From Multifurca ochricompacta (taxonomy: Eukaryota > Basidiomycota > Agaricomycetes > Russulales > Russulaceae), in NCBI GenBank assembly GCA_022496185.1, contig WTXG01000001.1, forward strand, positions 372,001 to 436,000: 64,000 bases of DNA, given 5' to 3'. Of this stretch, positions 1 to 10,640 are shown one piece after another. The notes below the pieces were generated by a model, which was not told where the DNA came from, searched no databases, and saw nothing but the letters and a program-made list of their open reading frames with translations. Position 1 is the first letter of the stretch. Each line of letters starts with the position of its first letter. The translations under genes were made by a program, and so were the position numbers.

Positions 1-1551
1 CGTCGAAAGTCTTCAGGCAATCCATCTCAGGTGAGCGTAACCTCTGATTTGTAATCGGGGGGTTTTTTTTTTGGGTCGTTGGTGGCCGAGACTCATCTCC
101 ATTCAGGATGAGTCCCGTTTATTAAAACGTAAAGAACAAAACCGCGCAGCCCAGCGTGCATTCAGGGAGCGTAAGGAGAAGCATGTCAAGGATGTGAGTT
201 TCCCCTATATCTGAGACTGACTTTCTTTCTCACTCTTTTTCCCAGTTAGAGGATAAGGTTGCTGAGCTTGAAGCGAAGAATTTGAGTGCAGAGACTGAAA
301 ATCAGCATCTAAAGGAGCTTCTTAAACGTCTCCAAGATGAGAACGTTTCTCTTAAAAGTACGGCCTTTACCTTCTCCGTACCTCGGAATGGTGAACCCGG
401 CGAGAGGGCCTTCAGCGATAATGTCTCATCATTTACCTCCCCACAATCTTCCGTTTTTACTTCGACGAACCACCTTCCATCACCCCCATCGTCTGGGCCA
501 ACAAAGGCTGCCTCGCCACAGTCATCCTCATTAGACACCCCCTCTGCCTTCCCCGGAGATATCGACTTTGGTTCTCTCACCCCTCTGGACTCGTCAACGA
601 TGAATTTGCTTGATGACTCAGATACTATTATGTCTTACGACTTTGGCTATGGTCAATTTGTCCCGTCAAAGACGCCTTACAAGACCATTGCCAGCAACCC
701 CATGTTCATGTCCTTTGCCGATCCCAGTCCCCTAGAGAGCACGCTCACCTCAAAAGGTTCAGCTCAGTCACCAAGTTCGAATAGCAGTAGTCCGTACGAA
801 TTGACTTTTGGGCAATGGACAGGCCAAACGTCTACGCGCGAGGGAAACAATCACGCTGGCTCTCTCGATGAACTTTTTGGTGGCCATATCTTCGGCGCCC
901 AGTCCCCCATTAATTTCAGTGTCCTGATGAAAAGCCCAGCGACTTCACCCATCAGCCCGGTGACATCAGCCATGAGTCCAGTCACTCATCAATCCGTACA
1001 TACCCCCCCTGCTGGCTCCAGCTCCAATTCTAGTCCTACATATGAATCCTCAAGTGGGTCATCACCGGCCGCTGGTTCGTGCGGCAACGCAGACACATGT
1101 CCGAAAACAAGGGCCCAGTTGGAGCAGCACATCCAGGCAGCTGGCAGCTCGATTTTCGCACCCCCACCTCCTCAAGAGAAAGATCTGCGGACCCCAATAT
1201 TCAGGGCGCCAGCTGGCGCGGATGGCCCGATGATTATGTGCAAGGGCGCAACTTTTCCGATGACAGAGAAGAGCGATAAAAACGTTGAAGTGCTTACTGC
1301 ATGGAGGAGCATCACTTCGCATCCACATTTTAAGGCCAGTGTGAGTGGTTTGTCACACACCTCGAGTCTGGTTCCTTCGTGACTCATGACTTTTGTTTAC
1401 GCTGCTAAAGAATATTGACATCAACGAGCTCTGTTCCGAATTCACTGATAAAGCCCGCTGCGATGGGACGAAGGTCGTACTCGATCCACAGGGCGTCAGT
1501 TCTATTTTGGAAAAGTTGACGACAAGACTGAACTCGAGCCCAAGCTCATAA
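1..1551 (+). CDS. YAP1: YAP1/Pap1-type AP-1 bZIP transcription factor (5' end missing)
   Basis: Exons <1..30, 107..193, 246..1340 and 1411..1551, ending in TAA. The second exon encodes the basic region KRKEQNRAAQRAFRERKEK, the fungal AP-1 signature, followed by a leucine zipper across the next junction. A long Ser/Pro-rich middle follows. Two cysteine-rich domains are visible: an n-CRD with CGNADTC near the end of exon 3 and a c-CRD (ELCSEFTDKARCDG) in the last exon. In the family these cysteines form disulfides under peroxide stress, mask the nuclear export signal and keep the factor in the nucleus, where it induces antioxidant genes. The 5' part lies outside the window. Identity is confident; targets are inference. 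Confidence 0.93.
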
Positions 1552-2105
1552 TAGTAAATTATGTGTTGATACTGCGGTCTCAGCCTGGGCCAGTCATTGC
1601 TTCGTCCCTCCCTCACACACTGTTGTACCTTTGTCACATCAATCCCTCCTGTATCAGTATCAGTATCTCCTCGCATCATCTGTCGCTTATCCTTTTCCTT
1701 TGTTTATAATCCTCTAATTTTGCGTTTTCCCCTGGTTGTGTATTTCAGATGGGCATGATTGAGATTGAGCAGCGTGTCCGCGTCCATGTCACCTCTCCCT
1801 GTCTGTTGTTTGCTGTCAGTCGCAACGCCAGTATTTTTGTTGTATCAGCTATTTGGTCATCTGTCACGTTTCCAGGTTTGTGAAAAACATTTTAAGAATT
1901 ATCAGATATTCTCCAGTAAGTCACCGTATCACTACAAAACGATCCAGCAAGAGTGCTGTATTACCATCACCAAGAAAGGTAGGTAGGTAATTGGTATTCC
2001 TATTCATATGACTTAAGACAAGATGGGACAAGGTGACAAGACGGACGGCCGGGCACTGTCGGCTTTCGTGGGTGGAAGTAACGATGGGTGACGTGGTACC
2101 TTAGT
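1552..2105. other. Convergent 3' intergenic region between YAP1 and GET3
   Basis: About 550 bp between the stop codons of two convergent genes, so mostly 3' UTR sequence. Pyrimidine-rich stretches lie near 1600-1740. Short ORFs on both strands have no recognisable protein character. I see no RNA gene or repeat. Confidence 0.6.
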
Positions 2106-3642
2106 TTACACTTCTGGTTTGTATGGTTCGACGAGCATCTTGCTGAACTCTTTGAGCTTTGTGGACCCCGAACCTCCTCCGTGAGTAATGGTAACTGTAC
2201 GATATGAAAAAACTCGTCATAGAGTTCATGCGCTTCATTCAAATATTTCTGTTGCATGCTGTGGCGTACCCGGCAATGTTCGCAATTTGAGTCTAAAGTG
2301 GGGGGGGGGAAGGGGGGAGGGGGGCGGGGAAAATGAAAATGAAAATGAAAATGAAATGAAATATGAATGTGAATATGAATTATGAATGAATATGAGATCG
2401 GTATATTATTTACTTACCGGTCTTCGGAAATAGAAGCTGATTTACGACAATATTGTGTGTATCGATTTCATAGGTGGTGAGTTCCTGTACAAGTCGCTCC
2501 GTCTCATATAATGAGAGGAATTCCGATATGCAAACGCAAACGAACGTGGTCTTCTCCTGTGTGCTGGTTATCGACCCGTTCTCGTGAGCTAGAAAAATAA
2601 TTTCGACGCACAGGGTCTTTGAACTGCGTGTTTACTTCGGTAATTACCGCACGCATGGATTCAAGCTTCGAGAACATGTCTTCGGTTGCGTCCACTTGGC
2701 CGCCCATAAGCGTCGACATCTGCTTGGAAGTGAGGCAGCGCCTTGAGGTACCAACAGGAATGCTTACCTGATTGATCATAGGTCCGATGCGCCCGCTTAA
2801 CGTTGATAGCTTCCCCAACGCTTTTTCGAGTACACTGGGAAAAGAAAGAAAGCGCAGGGTGTGCCCGGTTGGGGCCGTGTCGAAGACGATCACAGAGTAT
2901 TCCATCGATTTGACGTGTCTGTGCACGCACCAGTAAATTTAGGGGATTACTAGTGGCGACTCTAGGTGTTAACGTACTTCATGATCTCGGCAAATGACAT
3001 GGCCTCATCTACGCCAGGTATGGCAAACGCGAGGTCTTGCATCATGGTGCCCATCATGCCGTTCTGGTCCGCTGCAATTCGTTGGCGAACGGGCTACTCA
3101 ACACGTGCAGGTACAAAATAAAAAAAAGGGCGCAAACATTGGTCCACCATCTCCTGAATGGCGCTGGTCGGGTCGATCTCCATCGCGAAGAGGTTGTCAA
3201 AGCCGTTCACTTTCGTCGCTTCTTTCGAGAACTTTTGCCCGAAAGCATCAGAAAGATTGTGCGCGGGGTCCGTCGACTGTACGCGTGCGTATACGGCCAG
3301 TTATGGGATGAGTGACGATTGTACACGATCGCAGGCTGGGGACGCACGATAAGTAATACTGACTCCCGAACCTGCGATAATTGGATGGCGAGAGAACACG
3401 ACGTCGTAGTTTTACCTACATAAGTCCCCCCGATCATATGACGCTTTAATACGCTTCAGAGAACGATGTGGACATACCTACGCCTCCTTTTCCACCTGTA
3501 TACGAGGAACGCAGGTAAGTTATTGAAAGAAGGAAGTGAACAAAAAGATCGAAGAAGACGTGCCGCAGAATATCCACTTCAAGGATATCTGGTCCAAGAC
3601 ATTCTGTAGGGTTGGCGGGAGGGTTTCGAATTCTTCTGCCAT
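2106..3642 (-). CDS. GET3: GET3/ArsA-type ATPase for tail-anchored protein targeting; apparent 1-nt frameshift
   Basis: Nine exons (minus strand): 3642..3564, 3495..3478, 3415..3348, 3276..3138, 3071..2978, 2918..2768, 2719..2612, 2556..2418, 2292..2106. The protein opens with [14 protein letters not shown] and carries the deviant P-loop [32 protein letters not shown] and a CEHC zinc motif. Get3 is the cytosolic dimeric ATPase that hands tail-anchored proteins to the ER GET receptor. The P-loop is split by two introns around an 18-nt exon, and intron 1 appears to be GC-AG. In the last exon the frame breaks at 2158-2160: one more base in that run restores the usual C-terminus ([13 protein letters not shown]) and makes the coding length divisible by three (327 aa). 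The gene is divergent from SRP68, with 155 bp between start codons. Confidence 0.93.
2293..2417 (-). repeat. G-rich tract and GAAAAT-type repeat inside the last GET3 intron
   Basis: On the plus strand there is a G-run block at about 2301-2330, followed by GAAAAT repeated several times that decays into GAAAT and GAATAT units to about 2395. At 125 nt this intron is about twice the local norm, apparently because of the repeat. Confidence 0.7.
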
Positions 3643-3797
3643 CCGCCTGAATTATGGTCTGTCTTATTGTAGGTGGCGTATTACTGAGGAGCTAAAGCGC
3701 AACTTTGGCGAGTGCGAGTGAAAACGATGAGGACGAGGACGAGGACGGTAAGACCCTGCGCGGCCCGGCTCACGACCGCTGTTATCAATTGACCGCC

Positions 3798-6022
3798 ATG
3801 ACCGACTCCCCGAAAACGCTCTCGTTCAGAGGTACGAGCGAAAGTTTTCTCGATTGAATAGGCCTTTTTGAATTAGATCGTAACATCGCTGTAGCTCTCC
3901 AGCTCGCAAATGAACAACGCACACTTTACGGGCTTCGCTATCATGACCACGAACGGTACCGGTGTGTGTTGTTGTTGTCTCCCCCCAAATACCCTGATCG
4001 TAATAATCCTTACACCTTACACCCCTTGCAGTAAACACTGCGCCAACAGAACACACCGACTTCGCTCGACTCTGAAAGTCACACATGGAAGAGGTCGCGA
4101 GTTCAAGAAGTCACCTGTCGTCACACAGGACAAAATACAGGATGGACAGTTCGTCTTCTAACGACCCCATCTGCACTCCTCCCTATTAACGAGCTAAGCA
4201 GCTTCCAACTCCTTCTCTTTCAGGCAGAGCGTGCATGGTCGTACGCGCAGGAGCTCCTGTCTCTTTCCGCTCTCCCAGAAAACGCATCGAAAGCAAGTGC
4301 CTTGCGCCATAATGCTACTGGACGTTTCCGCCGTGCCGTGCATTGGGCCGCTCAACTCCTTTCGCAATGCCAGGCGCTATATGACGTTGGCCGTCTTGGA
4401 GCAGAAAACGTCTTTGAGACGACCGCCTACATGCTTATCCTGAGCGGTCGGTTCCTGCGCTACCGCGATGAGTTTGAGGATGCGCTCATCCAACTAAGCG
4501 TTGCAAGGGGTATTCTGGACGAGCTCGCGGAACGCGCGGAGACCAGCCGTGACCAGGCACTTGCGACGTACTTCGCTGACGAAATAGGACCGGAAATCCG
4601 CTACTGCGCCCACGAGTTAGGTCAGGCTAAAGCGTACGATGTTGACAATATTGTCCGGGAGCAGTCGGCCAAACACCGTTCCCAGATCGTCGATGGGTAC
4701 GATACACTTGTGCAGAAGCTTAGGAACGAAGCGGGCGTTGAATCGAAGGACAACCAACGGAAACTTAGAGCGCTACTATGGGAAGGAGAGCCGATCCCTG
4801 TGCGTAATCCTGAACTCGTCGACGTCTTGGTCAAGGTACAGGAAGGCGAGGTTAGACTAAGAGAGGGAGGGGTGGAGGTCTCGAAACCTGCGCAGACAGA
4901 ACAGGAAAAGAAGAAGCGAAAGCCAGCCAAAGGGGGCAAAGCCAAGCGCGGTGTTGCAGCATACGACAGCATTCTTCTCGCCCTAAGCGATGCAGAGGAT
5001 GTGGCGCGCAAATTGGTTGAAGCTCAGAATGTCGGCAGTACCTTGTTCTCATCGTTGATCTCCCTGACCTATTTTTGACTGCAGGCAAGTGGGTCGACCA
5101 TTGGGTCATCTGCCCCCGGTGTCCGAGACGTTCACTTTGTTCACGTTTTCATTGTCTATCACCTTCTCGCACGCCGTATTCAACGAGATTCACTTCTTAT
5201 TTCCACTATTCTGACGCAAAGTGCTCAAGCATCCCGACGGCCTCATGAAAGCAAGACGACATCCTTCAGATCCCAGATGGAGCCTGTTGACACCCGCCTT
5301 TATCCGGCGGTAGTCAAGCTTTTCGACACGATACTGCAGAGTTTGAACCAAATGCGACCTTTGTCGATCGTGGATGACAGTCCAGACCTCGCAGCGGCTG
5401 TTGACAGCCGAATATCCTTCACGAACGCACGCAGGTAAGGGCTTGATTTCAACAAGTCATTTCAATGATGCCGATATCAACGAAACGTAGATGCCGATAT
5501 CTGGCTCTCACTTACGTCCCTGTCAAAAAGTACGGCGAGGCTCTGGCACTTTTGCAACGAAGCAATATTCATCTCCGGGAAGCCCGATCTGCTTCGTCAA
5601 CAACCAATACAGATCCCATCTCGAATGGTGACCCAGCATTTTTCCCACTCGCAAGCGAAGATTTCGATCAGCTGGACAAGGAACTAACGATGGACAGCAC
5701 TCGCTTCAAGAACGATTGGTTCGCGTACAACGGCGGCTCACTGTCAGCAGATAACAAGGAGTATAAGAAGCCTTTATTTTTCGATGTCGCCCTCAATTAC
5801 GTGCAACTTGACATGGATCGGCTGCAGGAACGTGCAGGGAAGAGGCCCCATCCTGCCATTCTTGCTTCTGCGCTGGCGGGCGCAGAAGAACTGACGACAG
5901 ATAAGCGACCAGCCGCAAAAGCCAAGGCAGAGGAAATTCAACGTCCCGAAACACCCGAGCCGAGCGCCACGGCCAATGGTGGGCTGAGTGCTTTACTCGG
6001 CGGTTGGTGGGGAAGACGATAG
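3798..6022 (+). CDS. SRP68: Signal recognition particle subunit SRP68
   Basis: Six exons: 3798..3831, 3895..3955, 4032..4148, 4202..5030, 5085..5434, 5491..6022; the total is in frame (640 aa). Family landmarks include LQLANEQRTLYGLRYHDHER, RKHCANRTHRLRSTLK, the AERAWSYAQEL helix, LRYRDEFEDAL and a basic stretch KKKRKPAKGGKAKR in the middle. The C-terminus is LLGGWWGRR, which I know from fungal SRP68 but have not checked. SRP68 forms a heterodimer with SRP72, binds 7SL RNA at the three-way junction and is part of cytosolic SRP for co-translational ER targeting. The third intron starts with GTTCGT rather than GTAAGT. The start ATG at 3798 is chosen because it joins in frame to the conserved N-terminal helix. 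Confidence 0.93.
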
Positions 6023-6050
6023 GAGAAGAAAGTTGAATCCAATCTTTAGG

Positions 6051-6404
6051 TCAAACTCTTGCCGAGATAGTGGGCTTGAGCCCTGGTTGCCCTCGATGGT
6101 CTGAGCTCCAGTTTGTGTGATGCATACTAACGTCTTGTATTCCGCCCGCCGTCCGCTGCTGTTCCAACAATGAAAACTTTACCAGTTTACGCCATGCGTA
6201 TTCGGTGAGGTGTTTAATTTGCTTGAATGAGACCCGTGACATTTTACGTAGGTGATTCACGGTGAGTTTGGGTTGAATCATACCGGCGATACGTGCGTTG
6301 TGCGCGAGGCAAAGCCCTACCGGGCCCGTCCCTTTCTCTAAATCTTCGCGACGGATCTGACAAGTGCGAAGTCTATACAACATTGTTGCACCCTTTGCAT
6401 ACAC
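6051..6404 (-). CDS. Possible small unknown protein in the SRP68/F-box convergent gap
   Basis: An open frame of 117 codons just downstream of the F-box gene. A methionine 8 codons in (MLYRLRT...) is the likelier start. The reading GTGPVGLCLAHNARIAGMI and the later TEYAWRKLVKFSLLEQQRT have the composition of a real, partly helical protein, unlike nearby shadow frames. I do not recognise a family. It could equally be chance within the 3' UTR. No TATA box or clear upstream promoter is visible. Confidence 0.3.
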   Translation of the reverse strand: MYAKGATMLYRLRTCQIRREDLEKGTGPVGLCLAHNARIAGMIQPKLTVNHLRKMSRVSFKQIKHLTEYAWRKLVKFSLLEQQRTAGGIQDVSMHHTNWSSDHRGQPGLKPTISARV

Positions 6405-6510
6405 GATGTATCCTCTATATTCGCCTATCCTTACTAGTCCCGGAGAGAAACCATCCCATAAGTTATGTAGCGGTGGTCAAGTAGAGTACGTAAAGATCTG
6501 AGGCAGCAAG

Positions 6511-8208
6511 CTACCTCCGCCGGCCTTCCTTTGGGGTATTCTCTTCAGCCTTGAAGAGCCAGAATGGACCTGCAGATTGTGAGAAAAAGGGAGAAAGCGA
6601 TGAGAGTCATGGAAGCCTCCACAGACCTGAAGGGTCACCTGAAAGCAGTGTAAGTGACGTTGTGAAGTTGAGCATAAAGGAAATTAACCTTGTCCATGAT
6701 GTGCACCAGACCATGCGCCGACAACGCCAGCCGAGCTACATACGCCACCGATTTGAACCCCTCTGAACTAAAGGATACAATCAGAAGTCAAATATATGAG
6801 TGAAGTCGATTGATCGAACCTCCATTGATCGTGACGGTTATACATTGACACCTGGGGGAGAGGTGAGCAAGTGCAAGTATGTGTGCTTCACGATGCTAAC
6901 GACAACTCACAAAGCTCCACCGAATATTACCATCCTTCATGAGCCGAACTGTGCCACGAACGACACGATTCAATATCTCATCTGAATCCGAATTAAAACC
7001 TCGCATTGTACCCCCAAACGTAATAGGAGGTCGTGAAGGATCTGGTAACTTTTCGAGTACCTCTGGATCATTCTCTACGGAGATAACTCGAAGGTTGAGG
7101 AGAAGAAGTCGCGATGCTTCTTGATACCCGTCATCGAAGAAGCCCGGGTTCCAACCACAAGTCTGATTATTATACACCAAAGTCCATGAGACTGACTGAC
7201 TGACTTGAGACTGACACTGACATTGAATCCTTCATATACAAGATTACCATCTTGTTTAAAATCTGATGTGGAGATGGACAAGACTTACTGATCAAATCGC
7301 TTGGTGCACATAATTAATCGTGAGGTTTTGGTACAGGAATTGTTAGAGGCGTACCGATAATCACAAAAGCAAACAATTCTCATCCATTCCCCCTCCACTC
7401 CTGCCCAATCGAGCGAAGATCGTTTGAAAGATCCAGAGGCAGAATATGCACGGCAAGCCTCTAATCCCCGAACAATCGCTTGAGGTTTGAACTCCTTGGG
7501 CCAGTGGATTCCAAAATCCCGTAGGTTCATAGTGATCACCGTGACAATTGCATTCACATGGCGCCAGTTGATACTGTCCCCAGCACCGATGAAAGGGCCC
7601 CAATTCCCTGCTCTAGTGTAATTTCGAAGATCATAGACGTATGCTCTACTCATCCGCCGGAGGACCCTAAGCTTCTCAGGAGCTTCTGTGCCTACACCGT
7701 GGTCGAGCGAGAGTGCAAGATGGGCACGAAGCTCCTCGGCATCCGAAGCAAAGTATTTGATAGATGGGGAATCGAACGGTCCGAGCCTCAGAAACCTTTC
7801 GATCCAGGGAGATTCTTCCAGGGTCAAGATTGTCGTTATCCATGAAATATTGTGAGAGGATTCACGCGCGGCCCGAGGCGCAGCCTCATGGACACATTCA
7901 AGCAGAACTTCCACGAATTCGCAGCGGTCGCCATCGCTTCGAGCTATATGTTCGGCCCTCACGCGGCGCTGAAGCTTTGCACGCCAATCCACCTTCGAAA
8001 TTGACGATGAACTAGTTGAGAGACGTGGGTCGTCGAACGGATAATCTAGGAAGAGGGTGCGCCAGAGATACTGGTCGGATGATTGATAAACGAGGGCGTA
8101 CGCGCCACGACAAGTTTGAGCAAAAGAGGCCACATCCCGGGGGTGGCAGAGCGATAGTGTACGCTCTGACAGTTCTGGCGGTACTGCAGATATCATGGAC
8201 GATGTCAT
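6511..8208 (-). CDS. F-box domain protein (agaricomycete type)
   Basis: The start MTSSMISAVPPELSERTLS leads into an F-box of the usual form (leucine-rich, CHPRDVASFAQTCRGAYAL, YLWRTLFLDYPFDD) at about residues 8-60. Later exons encode LRVISVENDPEV, GTVRLMKDGNIRWSFVS and a tail with GVQIGGVCSSAGVVGAWSG and GPFWLFKAEE, a module I associate with a large agaricomycete F-box family. F-box proteins bind Skp1 and bring substrates to SCF ubiquitin ligases; the substrate is unknown. A 12-nt exon lies at 6627..6638. The junction between the first long exon and the next is not settled: donors at 7354 (GTACGC) and 7288 (GTAAGT) are both possible. The gene is divergent from prenylcysteine oxidase. Confidence 0.85.
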
Positions 8209-8502
8209 GGTTGTCCTCCTAAGGTTTAGTTGGTTTCTTGCGACCTGCGACCACAAGGGAACGACGGCAACAGCAACGGACTCGTTCTCTGAGACGAATG
8301 ACTATGCTCCCCGGATCCCGGGCCGTTTCTTGAGATGTATGTAACGTAACGTACGTTGAGTAGTACGATAACGATCTTTCGGGAACACGTGACACGCGAC
8401 ATGCTGACATGTGCAGACGCGTGCACGTGTTCAAGCCACGCCACGACCGCACGCCACTCACACGCCAACTTTCCTCTTCTCGCCCTTCGCCTTCATATCA
8501 AA
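8209..8502. promoter_or_regulatory. Shared divergent promoter with an inverted pair of CACGTG E-boxes
   Basis: The 294 bp between the F-box gene start (8208) and the prenylcysteine oxidase start (8503). GAACACGTG at 8393-8401 and its exact reverse complement CACGTGTTC at 8434-8442 form a 9-bp inverted repeat, each arm holding a CACGTG site. A GTAACGTAACGTACGT tandem lies at 8341-8356. CACGTG is the known core for bHLH factors in fungi; binding here is inference. Confidence 0.5.
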
Positions 8503-10484
8503 ATGCGTAAAATCGTTCCTGCCTTGATCGTCGTGGCTCTCTTTCTCATGCATTTCAAATTCCATTCAATATCAGTGGTATTTGGTCATTAATGACACTT
8601 CCTCTTGAACCGTCACCACCCGATATACCACTAGAGACATCACACTCACCACGCATCGCAATCATTGGGGCGGGAGCTGGCGGTTCGTCGGCAGCATTCT
8701 GGATTGCTCAAGCCAAAGAGCGCCACGGTCTCGATGTCTCGATAGACATCTATGAGCGCAACGATTACATTGGCGGCCGTGAGCTACTTTGGTTCATACG
8801 ATACATCTGTTCTGTGCTAAGTTGTCCGAAGGAAGCACCACAGTGCACCCATATAATAATACCGCGTACGAGCCTGTAGAACTCGGAGCCTCAATATTTG
8901 TGGACATAAATAAGAATCTTCGGAGGGCAACGAACGAATTCAATTTGTCTCTTCATGGGTTCGAAGATGAGGAGGGGGATATGGGCATTTGGGATGGCGA
9001 GCAATTTTTGTATACGGTATGGGTCTTGCGGCACAACGTCAAGTCTGCTGTCCAGTTAACGCCACTCACAGAGGAAGAGGGTAACAGAGCCAATTGGTTC
9101 CTGGCTCGATAACCTCAAGGTTTTGTGGAGGTACGGCTATCACTCGCCAAAAATTATGCAAAAACTGTGAGTCATCTCAGCGCTCTCGCACGTCAGTGTC
9201 CTGATCCATAAAAACAGTGTTCAGTCCATGACAGACAAGTATGTCAAAATTTACGAGTCCGACGCATCAACATGGACCTCCATCGAGGATCTCAGTGACG
9301 TCCTGGGACTGACTGATATGATCTCCCAGACTGGCGCTGAATACTTCCAAAGTCATGGCGTCTCTCAGAAATTTGCGAATGAGCTTATTGAAGCCGCTAC
9401 GCGCGTCAATTATGCACAGGTTAGAAATCCATTTTTGTCATGATTGCTCAGCTTGATAACAGTCGCCTAGAATGTCGATGGACTACACGCGTTGGTGGCT
9501 GGTTGTTCTCTTGCGGCTTCTGGGGGGTCCAGCGTAAAGGGAGGAAACTGGCAGATTTTCGAGCACTTTGTAAAGCGGTCTGGGGCGCGCGTGTTCTTAA
9601 GGACTGAGGTAAGTGGCTCTTGTTCTTTCACTTTCCCTCAAAGGTAGCTTGACCGATAGCGCACCATCAGGTAGTCGGCATACAGCGTCGCTCAGGCCAT
9701 ACCTGGACCATCGTTACTCAAGAAGAACGCCGCGATTATGACGCGGTGATTCTAGCTGCACCATATCACTCAACTCATATCTCTCTACCAGATGATTTGT
9801 CTCCTCTAATTCTGCCCCAACCTTATATCCACTTACATGTCACCCTTCTCTCAACCACTGCGGTAACGCCAAACCCCGAGTATTTTGGCTACAAGCCGGG
9901 TTCCAAAGTCCCTACGACCGTTCTGACAACTTTTGAAGGTGTCCGAAACGAGGGGGAGGCTCCAGAGTTCAACTCACTCTCGTATCTCGGGCAGACAAGG
10001 TTTACTGGGGACGAGACTGAGGATAGTCTAAAAACTGGCGAATGGATCGTGAAGATTTTTTCCATGGAACCCATCTCGGATGAGTGGCTTGCAAACGTGT
10101 TTCAAAGTCAAGTTGGCTGGGTGCTTCGCAAGGAGGTATGTCCTATGTAGCTTTCGCCTCCTCCATGCTTTGGCCCCTGATGAAGGTACTTGAAGTGGGA
10201 TTCATATCCTGTGTTGCCTCCGACAACGACGTTCCCGCCTGTCAAGTTGGATGATGGTCTTTTTTATGTGAACGCGTTTGAACCGTAAGTGCACACATTA
10301 TTGTATTCTACCTTCTTAACTGAGGGTCTGTTTCAGATTCATCTCTACGATGGAGACAGAGACCCTTGCATCTCGCAACGTTGTTGATTGGCTCCTGCGG
10401 GATAAATTTAATTCGAGTATTTGCTCTGATGAAACTGGTTATATTGAGAAGGCAAGTGATTTTATATATGGATGGGATTGTTAA
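8503..10484 (+). CDS. Prenylcysteine oxidase (prenylcysteine lyase), FAD-dependent
   Basis: Nine exons: 8503..8574, 8637..8778, 8832..9016, 9090..9166, 9218..9419, 9471..9608, 9671..10135, 10196..10284, 10337..10484 (in frame, 505 aa). Exon 1 encodes an N-terminal signal peptide (MRKIVPALIVVALFLMHF). Next come the Rossmann FAD motif IAIIGAGAGGSSAAFW, IYERNDYIGGR, VELGASIF, GSWLDNLKVLWRYG and the C-terminal IYGWDC. The family cleaves the thioether of prenylcysteines left after degradation of prenylated proteins, giving cysteine, a prenyl aldehyde and H2O2, in the lysosome or vacuole. The start is chosen because exon 1 joins in frame across a 62-nt intron and supplies the signal peptide; an ATG at 8592 is the alternative. 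Confidence 0.92.
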
Positions 10485-10561
10485 TATCTTAAAAAAATAT
10501 CATATCTAATATTGTCGGTGGTGGTGGTGGTGGTGGTGGCACGCGCCACAATGAGTTCACG

Positions 10562-10584
10562 ATCACGTGTGCGTATATAATATA
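10562..10584 (+). promoter_or_regulatory. ERG5 promoter: ATCACGTG E-box and TATA-like element
   Basis: ATCACGTG at 10562-10569, then TATATAATATA at about 10574-10584, some 57 bp before the first ATG. ATCACGTG-type sites are one class bound by SREBP/Sre1 family bHLH factors, which control sterol genes in fungi. That regulation is inference from motif and gene identity. Confidence 0.4.
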
Positions 10585-10640
10585 CAAAAAAATGGACTGA
10601 TTTTTCTGTTACGAATTTATAAACCAATGAAAGTGAGAGC

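Noticed and set aside
2106..2292. GET3 as a pseudogene
   Set aside because: Only one base is missing, splice sites and all motifs are intact, and the same kind of error affects other essential genes in the window.
6051..6404. Possible strong novel small gene on the minus strand
   Set aside because: Listed only as a low-confidence CDS: no family, no clear promoter, and it sits in a convergent 3' gap where chance ORFs are common.
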